Source: CAYLJJ01 sp964384025
GTDB taxonomy: Bacteria > Myxococcota_A > Bradymonadia > UBA7976 > UBA1532
DNA length: 6,744 nt
Direction: 5' to 3'
Assembly (NCBI GenBank): GCA_964384025.1
Contig: CAYLJJ010000183.1
Coordinates: 1-6,744 of the forward strand
Under the pieces are notes generated by a model. It was not told where the DNA came from. It saw only the letters and a program-made list of their open reading frames with translations, and did no database searches. Within the stretch, counting starts at the first letter, position 1; every line of letters starts with the position of its first letter. Positions 1 to 6,446 of this stretch are shown piece by piece. A program made the translations under genes and the position numbers.

Positions 1-587
1 CCCACCCTCATAAACCACGGGGTCATAGCGACCTGAGGATGACCGGAGTATTGAGTTATAAATGCTGTGCCTGCTGGTATAAATGTTCTTGCAGTGCCAC
101 TAATAATAATTAGACCTTGTGAAGATGATGTATGACTTGAATACCTTTGTACATAATTAGAAGAGAAAATGATGTCGGTGGTTCCGCCTCCGGCACAAAC
201 AGCACCATTGTAGTATTTGCAGAAAACAGTCAAATTACCACCCAATAGTATGCTACCACCTCTTATCATACCATCTTTGTGGAAGAAGTCCCCCTCAATT
301 ACGATGGGGTCGCCTGTTATTTCTAAAAGTGAATTGTTATATCCACCAGTGGGATGAGTATCTCTCAAATCAACTTCCACATTATTGAAATTTGCAACAG
401 ATGTAACCGCAATTTGCTGGATAACTGTATCGCTTCTGGTAGCATATGATTGATTGAATATGATTGTACCGCTGTTATGGTCAAAAGCTCCTCCATCTAC
501 AACAAAATGGCCAGGGTGTGGCGTAACATCATTGCCAACAGTAAGGGTGCCACTGGGAGCAATAAATTCGCCTCCATGAAGATAGAA
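1..587 (-). repeat. Tandem unit 5, cut by the window and diverging after about base 62
   Basis: The unit begins FYLHGGEFIAPSGTLTVGND (residue 1879). Its beta-helix-like part keeps HFVVDGGAFDHNSGTIIFNQ, NFNNVEVDLRDTHPTGGYNN, LEITGDPIVIEGD, FCKYYNGAVCAGGGTT and QGLIIISGTARTFIPAGT. After IPAGTAF, instead of the expected xTDDGxxFTT, the frame reads ITQYSGHPQVAMTPWFMRVG, which is unlike any other unit. So the unit is either truncated by a new module or distorted by sequence error. Its turn segment VTPHPGHF also differs from the GFNGRIGEF of the other units. Confidence 0.85.
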
Positions 588-3500
588 TTCTCCAACAGAC
601 ATATTTGCTGGAGAGATGAATCCACCTGAATTAATGACCAAATAATCAAGACTTAACGAGTCTGTCCCTGCTGCTGGAATGAAGTTAGATGTAGAATTGA
701 GCGTAATACCAATACTTTCTCCGACTCGACCACCATTTGAAAGTGGATAAGATGTGTGTACAGATGCTCCGTCTATATTATCATTAGGCTCAACAGGAAC
801 TAAGTTACTAGAATCGCTATTTCCATCAACTCCATCAGTTGTTGCAGTAACCCATGCATTGGCAGAACCTGAATTATTTAGAGTAACATTTGAATCAGTA
901 GTAAAAGCCCTGCCATCATCTGTTTCGAATTCAGTACCTGCTGGTATAAATGTTCCTCTGTTACCAGTAATAATGATCAAGCCTTGAGAAGAAGAAGTAT
1001 TGCTTACATATTGTTGTACATTATCAGAAGATAGTATTATTTCTGTCGATCCACCCCCTGCACAAACAGAACCATTGTAGTATTCACAGGCAACCGTAAG
1101 TTTCCCGCTTAATAGAATAGAACCTTTGTTCATTTTGCCATCTTTGTGGAGAAGATCTCCTTCTGCTACAACAGGATTTCCTATGATTTCTAGGACTGAA
1201 TTATTATAACCACTGCCGGCATGAGGGTCTTCTACCACAACCTCCATATTATAGAAATTCGCTTCAGATGTGATATTGATTTGTTGTACTAGGATATCTC
1301 CACCATTTCTGGAATATATTTGGTCAAACCGAATTGTTCCATTGTTGTGATTAAATATCCCGCCATCTACAACAAAACTGCTAATTCTACCATTAAATCC
1401 AACAATGAACAGGTCATTAGGAGCACTAAAATTGCCGTTATGCAGATAGAACTCCCCAGTATCAAGAAGTTTAGTCGGAGAAATAAAGCTTCCGGCATTT
1501 ATAGTAAGTTTATTACTATACAGTGTATCTGTTCCTACTGCAGGCGTTATACTTGTAGGATTATCGACAATAATGCTTGGTGCAGTCCCTATATGTCCAC
1601 CATTATTAAGCAGATATGATGTATGAAGCAGTAAAATATCATCTACACCTTCAATTGGATTTACAAGAGACAAACGATCAAGATCTGTATTTCCATCTCT
1701 TCCTGGAACTGTTGCATCGACCCAAACGCCTGTTGAACCTGATCTGCTTATCGTTATATCATAATTTGTAGTGAACGTTTTCCCGTCATCTGATCTAAGC
1801 TCTGTACCTTTTGGAATAAAGCTTCCAGCGGCTCCAGTAAAGATGACATGTCCCTGAGATGTTGATCCTAGACTTTGGTATTGCTGTGGTTCGCTCGAGT
1901 TGAAGATTAAATCCGTAGTCCCACCTCCAGCACAAACCGAAGCGGTGTAGTATTTGCAACTTGTAGTCAGTTTTCCGTTTAATAGAATAGAACCTTTATT
2001 GATCATACCATCTTCGTGAAGGAGGTCTCCTTCAACAACAACAGGATTGCCAATTATTTCAAGAACAGAGTTGTTATAGCCAGAACCAGCATGAGGATCT
2101 TCTACAGCCACTTCCATGTTATAGAAGTTCGCTTCTGATGTAATATCAATTAGTTGTGCTAAGATATTACCGCCATTTCTGGAATATACTTGATCAAACC
2201 GAATTGTTCCAGAATTATGGTCAAACAATCCGCCATCTACAACAAAATTTCCGACCCTACCATTGAATCCAATGGAGAATAAGCCGTTGGGTGCTGTAAA
2301 GCTACCATTGTGCAAATAAAATTCACCAATATCCAGAAGTTCTGTTGGAGATATAAAATCTCCTGCGTTTATAGTCAGTTTATCAGCGTATAAAGTGTCT
2401 GTTCCAGCTTTAGGAGTTATGTTCGTAACATTTTCAACGGTGATGTTTGGTGCAACCCCCATACGACCACCATTCTGAAGGAAATATGACCTATGAAGGA
2501 GTAGAGTATCATCTATTCCTTCAATTGGATTGACGAGAGACAAACTATGAGAATCTGTGTTGCCATCTCTTCCTCTGACTGTAGCATCAATCCAAACACC
2601 TACTGTACCTGAATTGGGTATAGTTATATCAGAGTTCGTAGTAAATGTCTTCCCATCCTCTGACTGAAGTTCTGTTCCCTTTGGAACAAAAACACCAGAT
2701 GTTCCGGTAAAGATGACGTGTCCCTGAGATATCGACCCTATACTTTCATAATGCTGCGGTTCATTTGATATAAAGATTATATTAGTAGTCCCTCCTCCTG
2801 CGCAGATAGAGCCAGTGTAATACTCGCAGGTAAGTATAATATCTCCGCTAAGTTGAATACTACTGCCGTTGACTTTTCCATCTGTATATATGAAATCACC
2901 TTCAACTGCGATGGGATTGCCGATTATCTCTAGTACCGAATTATTATAACCAGATCCACCATGTGGGTCTTTGACATCAACCTCCATCTCATAAAAACTT
3001 GTATTGATAGCAACATTAATTTGTTGGGCTGCAATATCACCACCATTCCTAGAATAAGATTGGTCAAACTTTATTCGTCCAGAATTATGGTTAAAAACGC
3101 CACCATCAATGACAAATTCGCCGATTCTTCCGTCAAAACCGATGGTAAGTAGGCCGCTTGGTGCAGTAAAACTTCCTGAGTGCAGGTAAAACTGATCAAG
3201 ATCAAGAAAGTTGCTTGGAGATATAAAGCTACCTGAGTTAATAGTTAACTTTTGGCTGCTGAAACTATCTGTTCCTAATTTAGGTGTTACTTCTGTTGTG
3301 TTATTGACCACAATACTTGCAGCCATTCCTACCTGGCCACCATTGGTGAGCGGATATGATCTATGTATAGTGACATTACTATCTACCCCATCAATAGGAG
3401 CAACAATCGTAAAGTGTTCATCTTCAGTATTACCAGCGCTCCCAGGAACAGTTGCAGTAATCCATACATTGATCGTTTTTGCTGAATTGATAGTCACATT

Positions 3501-6221
3501 AGAATCTGTCGTAAAAGTTTTACCATCATCAGATCGAATTTCAGTACCTGCAGGGATGACTACACCTGCTGTTCCTGTGAATATTGCTTGTCCCTGACAA
3601 GTTGAACTTGAACTTGCATATTGTTGTGGATGATTTTCAACAAATATAACATCAGTAGTTCCGCCACCAGCACAGATTGTTCTAGTACGATATTCACAAG
3701 CAGTCAGAAGGTTTCCGCTTAAATTAATATGACTGTTGTTAATAGCACCATCTGTATGGATGAGATCTCCTTCGACTATGAGAGGATTGCCTATTATCTC
3801 TATAGTAGAGTTGTCATAACCAGCACCACCATGAGTGTCTTCTATTTTGATTTCGATATTATGAAAAATAGCTTCAGATGTAATATTGATCTGTTGAACT
3901 ACAATATCACCACCGTTTCTGGCATAAATCTGGTCTAACCTTACCGTACCAGAATTATGATTAAATATTCCACCATCGATGACGAATTCCCCTATCCTTC
4001 CGTTATAGCCGACAGAAAGAAGCCCAGGTGCGGTAAAGCTACCATTATGTAGGTAGAAATTACCATTAACATCTACGGTTCCATTCCCACCAACAAACGT
4101 ACCATTATTTTGTATCCAATTCTCGCTTCCAATTGTAAGATTAAAGTTTTCGGTTTGTGCAACGGTACCTGAATACTCAGCTGACATGTGAATGCCTTTA
4201 ATGTTGACATTCATATCAACAACTGCATTGCAATTCACACATGTATCATCAAATAAGGCGACATCATCTGCTCCTGGAGGAGCACCACCCCTCCAGTTTC
4301 TACCACTACTCCAAAGATCATCTTCTGCTTCACCTGTCCAGATGTAATCATCTACACATCCACACATGCAGCGATAGCTGCCTGGAGTATTCACACAAGA
4401 GTACCCTTCATCGCACACTATCGCGTTTTCTTCACATTCGTTAATATCTACACAATTTAAACCATCGCCAACAAGTCCTGGAAGACAGGCACATTCAAAT
4501 CCTCCAGGTAGATTGTTACAAGCAGCATACGTATGGCAATTGTCAAACCCTTCCGCACATTCATCTGTATCTACACAATTAACTCCATCTCCCTGGTATC
4601 CGGGGTTACAAGTGCAGCCAAATCCTCCACTAGTATTGTTGCATGTGGCTAATGCATGACAATTATTAGTGTTGTCAGAGCATTCGTTGATGTCATTACA
4701 TGTTACGCCATCACCAGAATAGCCTTGATTACAAGTACATAAAAAGCTGCCTTGCTCGTTTGTACATGTAGCATTAATGTCACAGTTATCTAATTGATCG
4801 GCACACTCGTCTATTTCTATGCAATTTACACCACCACCATCAAATCCTGGAGAGCAGGCGCAAGAAAAACCACCTGGAGTATTAGTGCATACTGCATTAT
4901 CATGACAATTGTGGTTTCCAACCGCGCATTCGTCTTCTTCTAGGATTGGATCGTTTAGTGAATGCCAATCATTCTCATAATATATTCGAAAATTACGAAC
5001 TTGGCTGTTGAAATAAAGCATGGCTTCAGTTGGACTTTCTGGAGGAAACTCGAGTGGAATAAATTGTGATGATTCAGTTTGAATCATCACGGCTTCAACA
5101 TCATTTGCAGTGGAAATGCCTACAATTTGCGCATCATTTGCCGAAAGTGCACCATTGATGTCAAGATTTCCGCTTGTTCCAGTATTATTATCTGCTCTCA
5201 TAAACTTATCATTTTGCAGGCCATTCAATAGGTCAGAATCCAAAGATGTCCCTTCTCCATCTAAGCCAACAAGAAAATTGAGCAACACTACTGCTAATTC
5301 AGGGTCCGTTGTCTTTAAGAATAGATCACTATTGTAACCATCTAGCTTGTCAACATCGATTCCTGTGCCTGTCCCATCTACTTCTGTCAACAACGACAAT
5401 ATTTGTGCTGCTGATTCTGGATTAGTTATTCTGATAAAATGAGTGCTATCATAGTTGTCAATTCGATCTACATCTAGAGATGAGTTTCTGCCATCAGTGG
5501 TAAGAAGCAGCTCGAGCGCACGGGCAGCAGTTTGAAGGAAGTCAGTTCTAGGACGACCATCAAGAAACTCAACATCTAGACCACTATTAGCACCATCTAC
5601 ATCGGTAATCAGAGCTATTACTTGATCACCACCACTGATAAAAGCAGTGCTGCTTTTGCCATCGAGAAGATCAGAATCAAGGCCAGAGCCCTCTCCATCT
5701 ACAGATTTAAGCGCAGCCAAAATCGCCGCTGGTGTATCGTAACCAACACCATCATTAGCTCCTGGAACAAGAGGACCAACCCAGTTTCCGCCTGAGTCGA
5801 TGATTTGTTGACCATCGACGTAGATGCTGTGGGGGTGAATATCGCCGATCACTTTTTCTGCTTGGCGTGCGTAGGCAACACTAGAAAGGAGCTGTCGAGG
5901 AAGCAGTTCAACTCCGTCGACAGATAAGCCAAGATAGCGAGGATCAAGGTCAAAGAGCCCAAGAAGAGGATTTTGTTGTCCTAGGATTACGCTGTAATAA
6001 CCCTCAGCAAGGTTGAGGTTGTGGTCTTCAAACCAAAGAGCTTCTCCTCCCTCAGCCTGATCATAGAGAGAGAATCGTAGCTGAACAGGCCCTTCACGGC
6101 GAACCCCCTGGTCGCTTGTTAAGAGGCCCTCCTGATGAATTGTGGAAGGCAGCGCCAAAGCTTCGGTGGACGCACTCACTGCGCCAGCGACGAAAAGCAG
6201 AAATAGGGTAGTCCACCGCAT
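1..6221 (-). CDS. Giant modular secreted/surface protein (EGF domains plus ~290-residue tandem repeats), 3' end beyond window
   Basis: At least 2073 codons are open in one minus-strand frame with no stop before base 1, so the C-terminus is missing. Domain order by residue: signal peptide 1-17 or 1-23; N-terminal domain about 26-122; five LDxDxLDG repeats 174-341; fibre-like linker 342-429; five EGF domains 430-622; beta-helix cap 623-721; tandem units starting at 722, 1011, 1301, 1591 and 1879. The chosen start (ATG at 6221) gives a textbook signal peptide beginning MRWTTLFLLFVAG, with GGA six bases upstream as a weak ribosome site. An in-frame ATG at 6290 has a better site but adds 23 residues ahead of the signal; an in-frame TAG lies at 6321-6323. 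The protein is probably exported and forms an extended surface fibre or adhesin; no catalytic motif was seen. The taxonomic flavour is Bradymonadales/Myxococcota-like. Existence of the gene is near certain; function is inference. Confidence 0.95.
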   Translation of the reverse strand, partial: MRWTTLFLLFVAGAVSASTEALALPSTIHQEGLLTSDQGVRREGPVQLRFSLYDQAEGGEALWFEDHNLNLAEGYYSVILGQQNPLLGLFDLDPRYLGLSVDGVELLPRQLLSSVAYARQAEKVIGDIHPHSIYVDGQQIIDSGGNWVGPLVPGANDGVGYDTPAAILAALKSVDGEGSGLDSDLLDGKSSTAFISGGDQVIALITDVDGANSGLDVEFLDGRPRTDFLQTAARALELLLTTDGRNSSLDVDRIDNYDSTHFIRITNPESAAQILSLLTEVDGTGTGIDVDKLDGYNSDLFLKTTDPELAVVLLNFLVGLDGEGTSLDSDLLNGLQNDKFMRADNNTGTSGNLDINGALSANDAQIVGISTANDVEAVMIQTESSQFIPLEFPPESPTEAMLYFNSQVRNFRIYYENDWHSLNDPILEEDECAVGNHNCHDNAVCTNTPGGFSCACSPGFDGGGVNCIEIDECADQLDNCDINATCTNEQGSFLCTCNQGYSGDGVTCNDINECSDNTNNCHALATCNNTSGGFGCTCNPGYQGDGVNCVDTDECAEGFDNCHTYAACNNLPGGFECACLPGLVGDGLNCVDINECEENAIVCDEGYSCVNTPGSYRCMCGCVDDYIWTGEAEDDLWSSGRNWRGGAPPGADDVALFDDTCVNCNAVVDMNVNIKGIHMSAEYSGTVAQTENFNLTIGSENWIQNNGTFVGGNGTVDVNGNFYLHNGSFTAPGLLSVGYNGRIGEFVIDGGIFNHNSGTVRLDQIYARNGGDIVVQQINITSEAIFHNIEIKIEDTHGGAGYDNSTIEIIGNPLIVEGDLIHTDGAINNSHINLSGNLLTACEYRTRTICAGGGTTDVIFVENHPQQYASSSSTCQGQAIFTGTAGVVIPAGTEIRSDDGKTFTTDSNVTINSAKTINVWITATVPGSAGNTEDEHFTIVAPIDGVDSNVTIHRSYPLTNGGQVGMAASIVVNNTTEVTPKLGTDSFSSQKLTINSGSFISPSNFLDLDQFYLHSGSFTAPSGLLTIGFDGRIGEFVIDGGVFNHNSGRIKFDQSYSRNGGDIAAQQINVAINTSFYEMEVDVKDPHGGSGYNNSVLEIIGNPIAVEGDFIYTDGKVNGSSIQLSGDIILTCEYYTGSICAGGGTTNIIFISNEPQHYESIGSISQGHVIFTGTSGVFVPKGTELQSEDGKTFTTNSDITIPNSGTVGVWIDATVRGRDGNTDSHSLSLVNPIEGIDDTLLLHRSYFLQNGGRMGVAPNITVENVTNITPKAGTDTLYADKLTINAGDFISPTELLDIGEFYLHNGSFTAPNGLFSIGFNGRVGNFVVDGGLFDHNSGTIRFDQVYSRNGGNILAQLIDITSEANFYNMEVAVEDPHAGSGYNNSVLEIIGNPVVVEGDLLHEDGMINKGSILLNGKLTTSCKYYTASVCAGGGTTDLIFNSSEPQQYQSLGSTSQGHVIFTGAAGSFIPKGTELRSDDGKTFTTNYDITISRSGSTGVWVDATVPGRDGNTDLDRLSLVNPIEGVDDILLLHTSYLLNNGGHIGTAPSIIVDNPTSITPAVGTDTLYSNKLTINAGSFISPTKLLDTGEFYLHNGNFSAPNDLFIVGFNGRISSFVVDGGIFNHNNGTIRFDQIYSRNGGDILVQQINITSEANFYNMEVVVEDPHAGSGYNNSVLEIIGNPVVAEGDLLHKDGKMNKGSILLSGKLTVACEYYNGSVCAGGGSTEIILSSDNVQQYVSNTSSSQGLIIITGNRGTFIPAGTEFETDDGRAFTTDSNVTLNNSGSANAWVTATTDGVDGNSDSSNLVPVEPNDNIDGASVHTSYPLSNGGRVGESIGITLNSTSNFIPAAGTDSLSLDYLVINSGGFISPANMSVGEFYLHGGEFIAPSGTLTVGNDVTPHPGHFVVDGGAFDHNSGTIIFNQSYATRSDTVIQQIAVTSVANFNNVEVDLRDTHPTGGYNNSLLEITGDPIVIEGDFFHKDGMIRGGSILLGGNLTVFCKYYNGAVCAGGGTTDIIFSSNYVQRYSSHTSSSQGLIIISGTARTFIPAGTAFITQYSGHPQVAMTPWFMRV
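588..1451 (-). repeat. Tandem unit 4 (288 residues)
   Basis: The unit begins FYLHNGNFSAPNDLFIVGFN (residue 1591). Landmarks: SSFVVDGGIFNHNNGTIRFD, ITSEANFYNMEVVVEDPHAG, GYNNSVLEIIGNPVVAEGD, CEYYNGSVCAGGG, QGLIIITG, IPAGTEFETDDGRAFTT and SNGGRVGE. The barrel's middle is more degenerate than in units 1-3: LVPVEPNDNIDGASV replaces SLVNPIEGVDD. The linker to unit 5 (YLVINSGGFISPANMSVGE) is two residues shorter than in other units, which explains the 288-residue length. Confidence 0.92.
729..986 (-). other. Baseplate-J-barrel-like module 4 (degenerate)
   Basis: Landmarks in unit 4 are IPAGTEFETDDGRAFTTDSN, AWVTATTDGVDGNSDS, LVPVEPNDNIDGASV and LSNGG. The PI-x-GV-D/S turn has become PNDNIDG, so this copy is the most drifted of the four full ones. 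Confidence 0.4.
1452..2321 (-). repeat. Tandem unit 3 (290 residues)
   Basis: The unit begins FYLHNGSFTAPNGLFSIGFN (residue 1301). It holds GRVGNFVVDGG, DHNSGTIRFDQVYSRNGG, ITSEANFYNMEVAVEDP, AGSGYNNSVLEIIGNP, CKYYTASVCAGGGTT and the barrel from IFTGAAGSFIPKGTELRS through SLVNPIEGVDD to NNGG. By eye it is the closest relative of unit 4 at both protein and DNA level; in the ITSEANFYN region roughly four bases in five match, with many differences at third codon positions. Confidence 0.92.
1596..1856 (-). other. Baseplate-J-barrel-like module 3
   Basis: Landmarks in unit 3 are IPKGTELRSDDGKTFTTN, VWVDATVPGRDGNTDLD, SLVNPIEGVDDILLL and LNNGG. This is one of the clearest copies for a profile search. 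Confidence 0.5.
2322..3191 (-). repeat. Tandem unit 2 (290 residues)
   Basis: The unit begins FYLHSGSFTAPSGLLTIGFD (residue 1011) and keeps every landmark of unit 1: GRIGEFVIDGG, NHNSG, DPHGGSGYNNSVLEIIGNP, VEGDFIYTDG, CEYYTGSICAGGG, QGHVIFTG, then a barrel-like module starting near IFTGTSGVFVPKGTE. It ends with KLTINAGDFISPTELLDIGE. The one clear local change is INVAINTSFYEMEV where other units have ITSEA.F.N.E. Confidence 0.9.
2466..2726 (-). other. Baseplate-J-barrel-like module 2
   Basis: The same landmarks occur in unit 2: VPKGTELQSEDGKTFTTNSD, VWIDATVRGRDGNTDS, SLVNPIEGIDDTLLL and LQNGG. It is well conserved, with the GN after the A-x3-G turn and PI-x-G intact. Confidence 0.5.
3192..4058 (-). 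repeat. Tandem unit 1 of the giant protein (289 residues)
   Basis: This unit starts at FYLHNGSFTAP (residue 722). In order it shows GRIGEFVIDGG, NHNSGT, ITSEAIFHNIEI, DTHGGAGYDNSTIEIIGNP, VEGDLIHTDG, then CEYRTRTICAGGGTTDVIF and a barrel-like module from about QGQAIFTG to TNGG. It closes with KLTINSGSFISPSNFLDLDQ. It is the most divergent full unit: it alone has RTRT between the paired cysteines and an extra Cys (STCQGQ) just before the barrel. The first two thirds read as regular short beta-strands with Gly/Asn turns, so a beta-helix is likely. Confidence 0.9.
3336..3596 (-). other. Baseplate-J-barrel-like module 1
   Basis: About 87 residues run from QGQAIFTG to TNGG. Key landmarks: IPAGTEIRSDDGKTFTT, VTI, VWITATVPGSAGNTEDE, VAPIDGVDSNVTI and PLTNGG. 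This is the pattern of the barrel domain of phage baseplate J/gp47 proteins: IPAGT...DG..F.T....I, then V.A...G..GN, then L..PI.GV.S....GG. It is recognised by motif order only, so homology is inferred and no role in tail assembly is implied. Confidence 0.5.
4059..4355 (-). other. Beta-helix N-cap (WTG..WSSGRNW) linking EGF array to repeats
   Basis: Residues 623-721 start VDDYIWTGEAEDDLWSSGRN and continue with GGAPPGADDVALFDDTC, then alternating strands such as VVDMNVNIKGIHM, YSGTVAQTENFNLTIGS and GTFVGGNGTVDVNGN. The pattern W-x-G, WS..NW, P...DDV.F, then short regular strands with G/N turns is the usual start of bacterial right-handed beta-helix or autotransporter-type passenger regions. 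It also has a close cysteine pair, TCVNC. It runs directly into the first tandem unit. Confidence 0.65.
4356..4934 (-). repeat. Array of five calcium-binding-type EGF domains
   Basis: Residues 430-622 hold five six-cysteine EGF modules. Four are exactly 41 residues (123 bases each: 4812-4934, 4689-4811, 4566-4688, 4443-4565) and the fifth is a shortened 29-residue one (4356-4442) ending CMCGC. Each opens with D/N-E-C, preceded by an acidic I/V-[DEN]-[IT] linker in all but the first. Each carries C-x-N-x4-[FY]-x-C, for example CTNTPGGFSC and CVNTPGSYRC. Those are the calcium-ligand and Asx-hydroxylation consensus features of cbEGF domains. In tandem, such domains form rigid Ca-dependent rods and often mediate binding. 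The fold should need oxidised disulfides, in line with the signal peptide. Recognition is secure; ligand is unknown. Confidence 0.93.
4935..5198 (-). other. Fibre-like segment between DG repeats and EGF array
   Basis: Residues 342-429 begin with GTSGNLDINGALSANDAQIVG, a pattern typical of tail-fibre segments where a simulated 'feature' value is stored in a beta-strand repeat. They end with PPESPTEAMLYFNSQVRNF followed by RIYYENDWHSL. The latter matches the common closing pattern of fibre-like proteins: P..P.EGMLYFN....F..Y...W..L. It probably folds as a small beta-rich cap before the EGF stalk. Low sequence complexity of the evidence makes this a moderate call. Confidence 0.5.
5199..5702 (-). 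repeat. Five VDGxGSxLDxDxLDG repeats (34/39-residue period)
   Basis: Residues 174-341 contain five copies of an Asp/Gly-rich unit. Core segments are VDGEGSGLDSDLLDG, VDGANSGLDVEFLDG, TDGRNSSLDVDRIDN, VDGTGTGIDVDKLDG and LDGEGTSLDSDLLNG. Spacing between cores is 34, 34, 39 and 39 residues; the last two intervals contain an extra five residues around NPES and DPEL. Each core is followed by an aromatic near F-[ILM]. The LDxDxLDG motif is common in phage tail-fibre-like and bacterial fibre proteins, where it makes short repeats in a trimeric or extended shaft. The acidic cores could bind calcium; that is inference. Confidence 0.8.
5856..6146 (-). other. N-terminal secreted/tail-fibre-like domain
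   Basis: Residues about 26-122 follow a recognisable pattern: IHQEGLL, then REGPVQLRFSLYD, GGEALWFEDH, GYYSVILG, a DPRYLGLSVDG strand and finally PRQLLSSVAYARQAEK. Many long exported proteins of Myxococcota, Bradymonadales and relatives start with the same series (new-variant/QG strand, F.LYD, W.E, G.Y.V.LG, LG..VDG, PR..L.SV.YA..A), usually followed by fibre or collagen-like repeats. Its function is not established, and I do not assign a named family. The DNA here is more GC-rich than the repeats further on. Confidence 0.6.
6153..6221 (-). other. Signal peptide of the giant protein
   Basis: Residues 1-23 have a short positive n-region (MRWTT), a hydrophobic core (LFLLFVAGAVSA) and small residues at possible cleavage sites: VSA at 15-17 or ALA at 21-23. 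There is no lipobox cysteine, so this looks like a Sec/SPase I signal, not a lipoprotein signal. It places the rest of the protein outside the cytoplasm, which suits the many paired cysteines downstream. Confidence 0.85.
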
Positions 6222-6446
6222 CTTAGTTCCGATGTTCGTTCCAATAATTTTGGAAGAATACAAGTTAGCCACCCTGGAGGCAACTCCCATCTTGCTCCCC
6301 AGATCTAGAGGGAGAGGAAGCTAAAAATCGGGAAGTCTGGCAACACCAAAAGGGAGTTCGCCCCTCCTCGAGCGTCCTGAAGGGTGACCGCTGGTCATTT
6401 CACCCCCTGAGCAACCCTGCTTTGAGAAACACCAACGGCTCAGAGT
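6222..6446. other. GC-rich intergenic region upstream of the giant gene
   Basis: About 225 bases separate the small gene's stop from the ATG at 6221. The region is GC-rich in its distal part (line 6361-6420 is about 65 % G+C). It contains a nested inverted repeat at 6382-6405: a six-base GGGTGA/TCACCC arm pair, overlapping a five-base TGACC/GGTCA pair. No run of U follows, so it is at best a weak terminator or a protein-binding palindrome. A second, four-base stem at 6352-6367 on the minus strand is followed by CTTTT. No convincing -35/-10 pair was found. Confidence 0.35.
6295..6300 (-). promoter_or_regulatory. Ribosome site candidate for an alternative upstream start (ATG 6290)
   Basis: GGGGAG on the minus strand lies four bases before an in-frame ATG at 6288-6290. 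It is stronger than GGA at 6228-6230 before ATG 6221. Starting at 6290 would put MGVASRVANLYSSKIIGTNI plus GTK before the signal peptide, giving an unusually long n-region. I prefer 6221 because of the signal peptide, but this site makes the choice uncertain. Confidence 0.35.

Noticed and set aside
588..4058. Regular DNA repeats as a CRISPR array or transposon
   Set aside because: The ~870-base period is a coding tandem repeat in one frame; there are no short palindromic repeats with unique spacers and no transposase or terminal inverted repeats.
754..5337. Plus-strand ORFs of 60-130 codons (for example 3211-3597, 1320-1619, 5110-5337)
   Set aside because: All lie antisense to the continuous giant frame, have no recognisable domain, and several recur at matching positions of the tandem units, as expected for shadows of a repeated gene.
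6142..6324. Plus-strand ORF over the start of the giant gene
   Set aside because: It is antisense to the signal peptide and intergenic region, has no domain and no clear ribosome site.
6382..6405. Intergenic hairpin as a rho-independent terminator for the small gene
   Set aside because: Inverted arms are real (GGGTGA/TCACCC) but no U-run follows on the minus strand, so it does not meet the usual terminator form.
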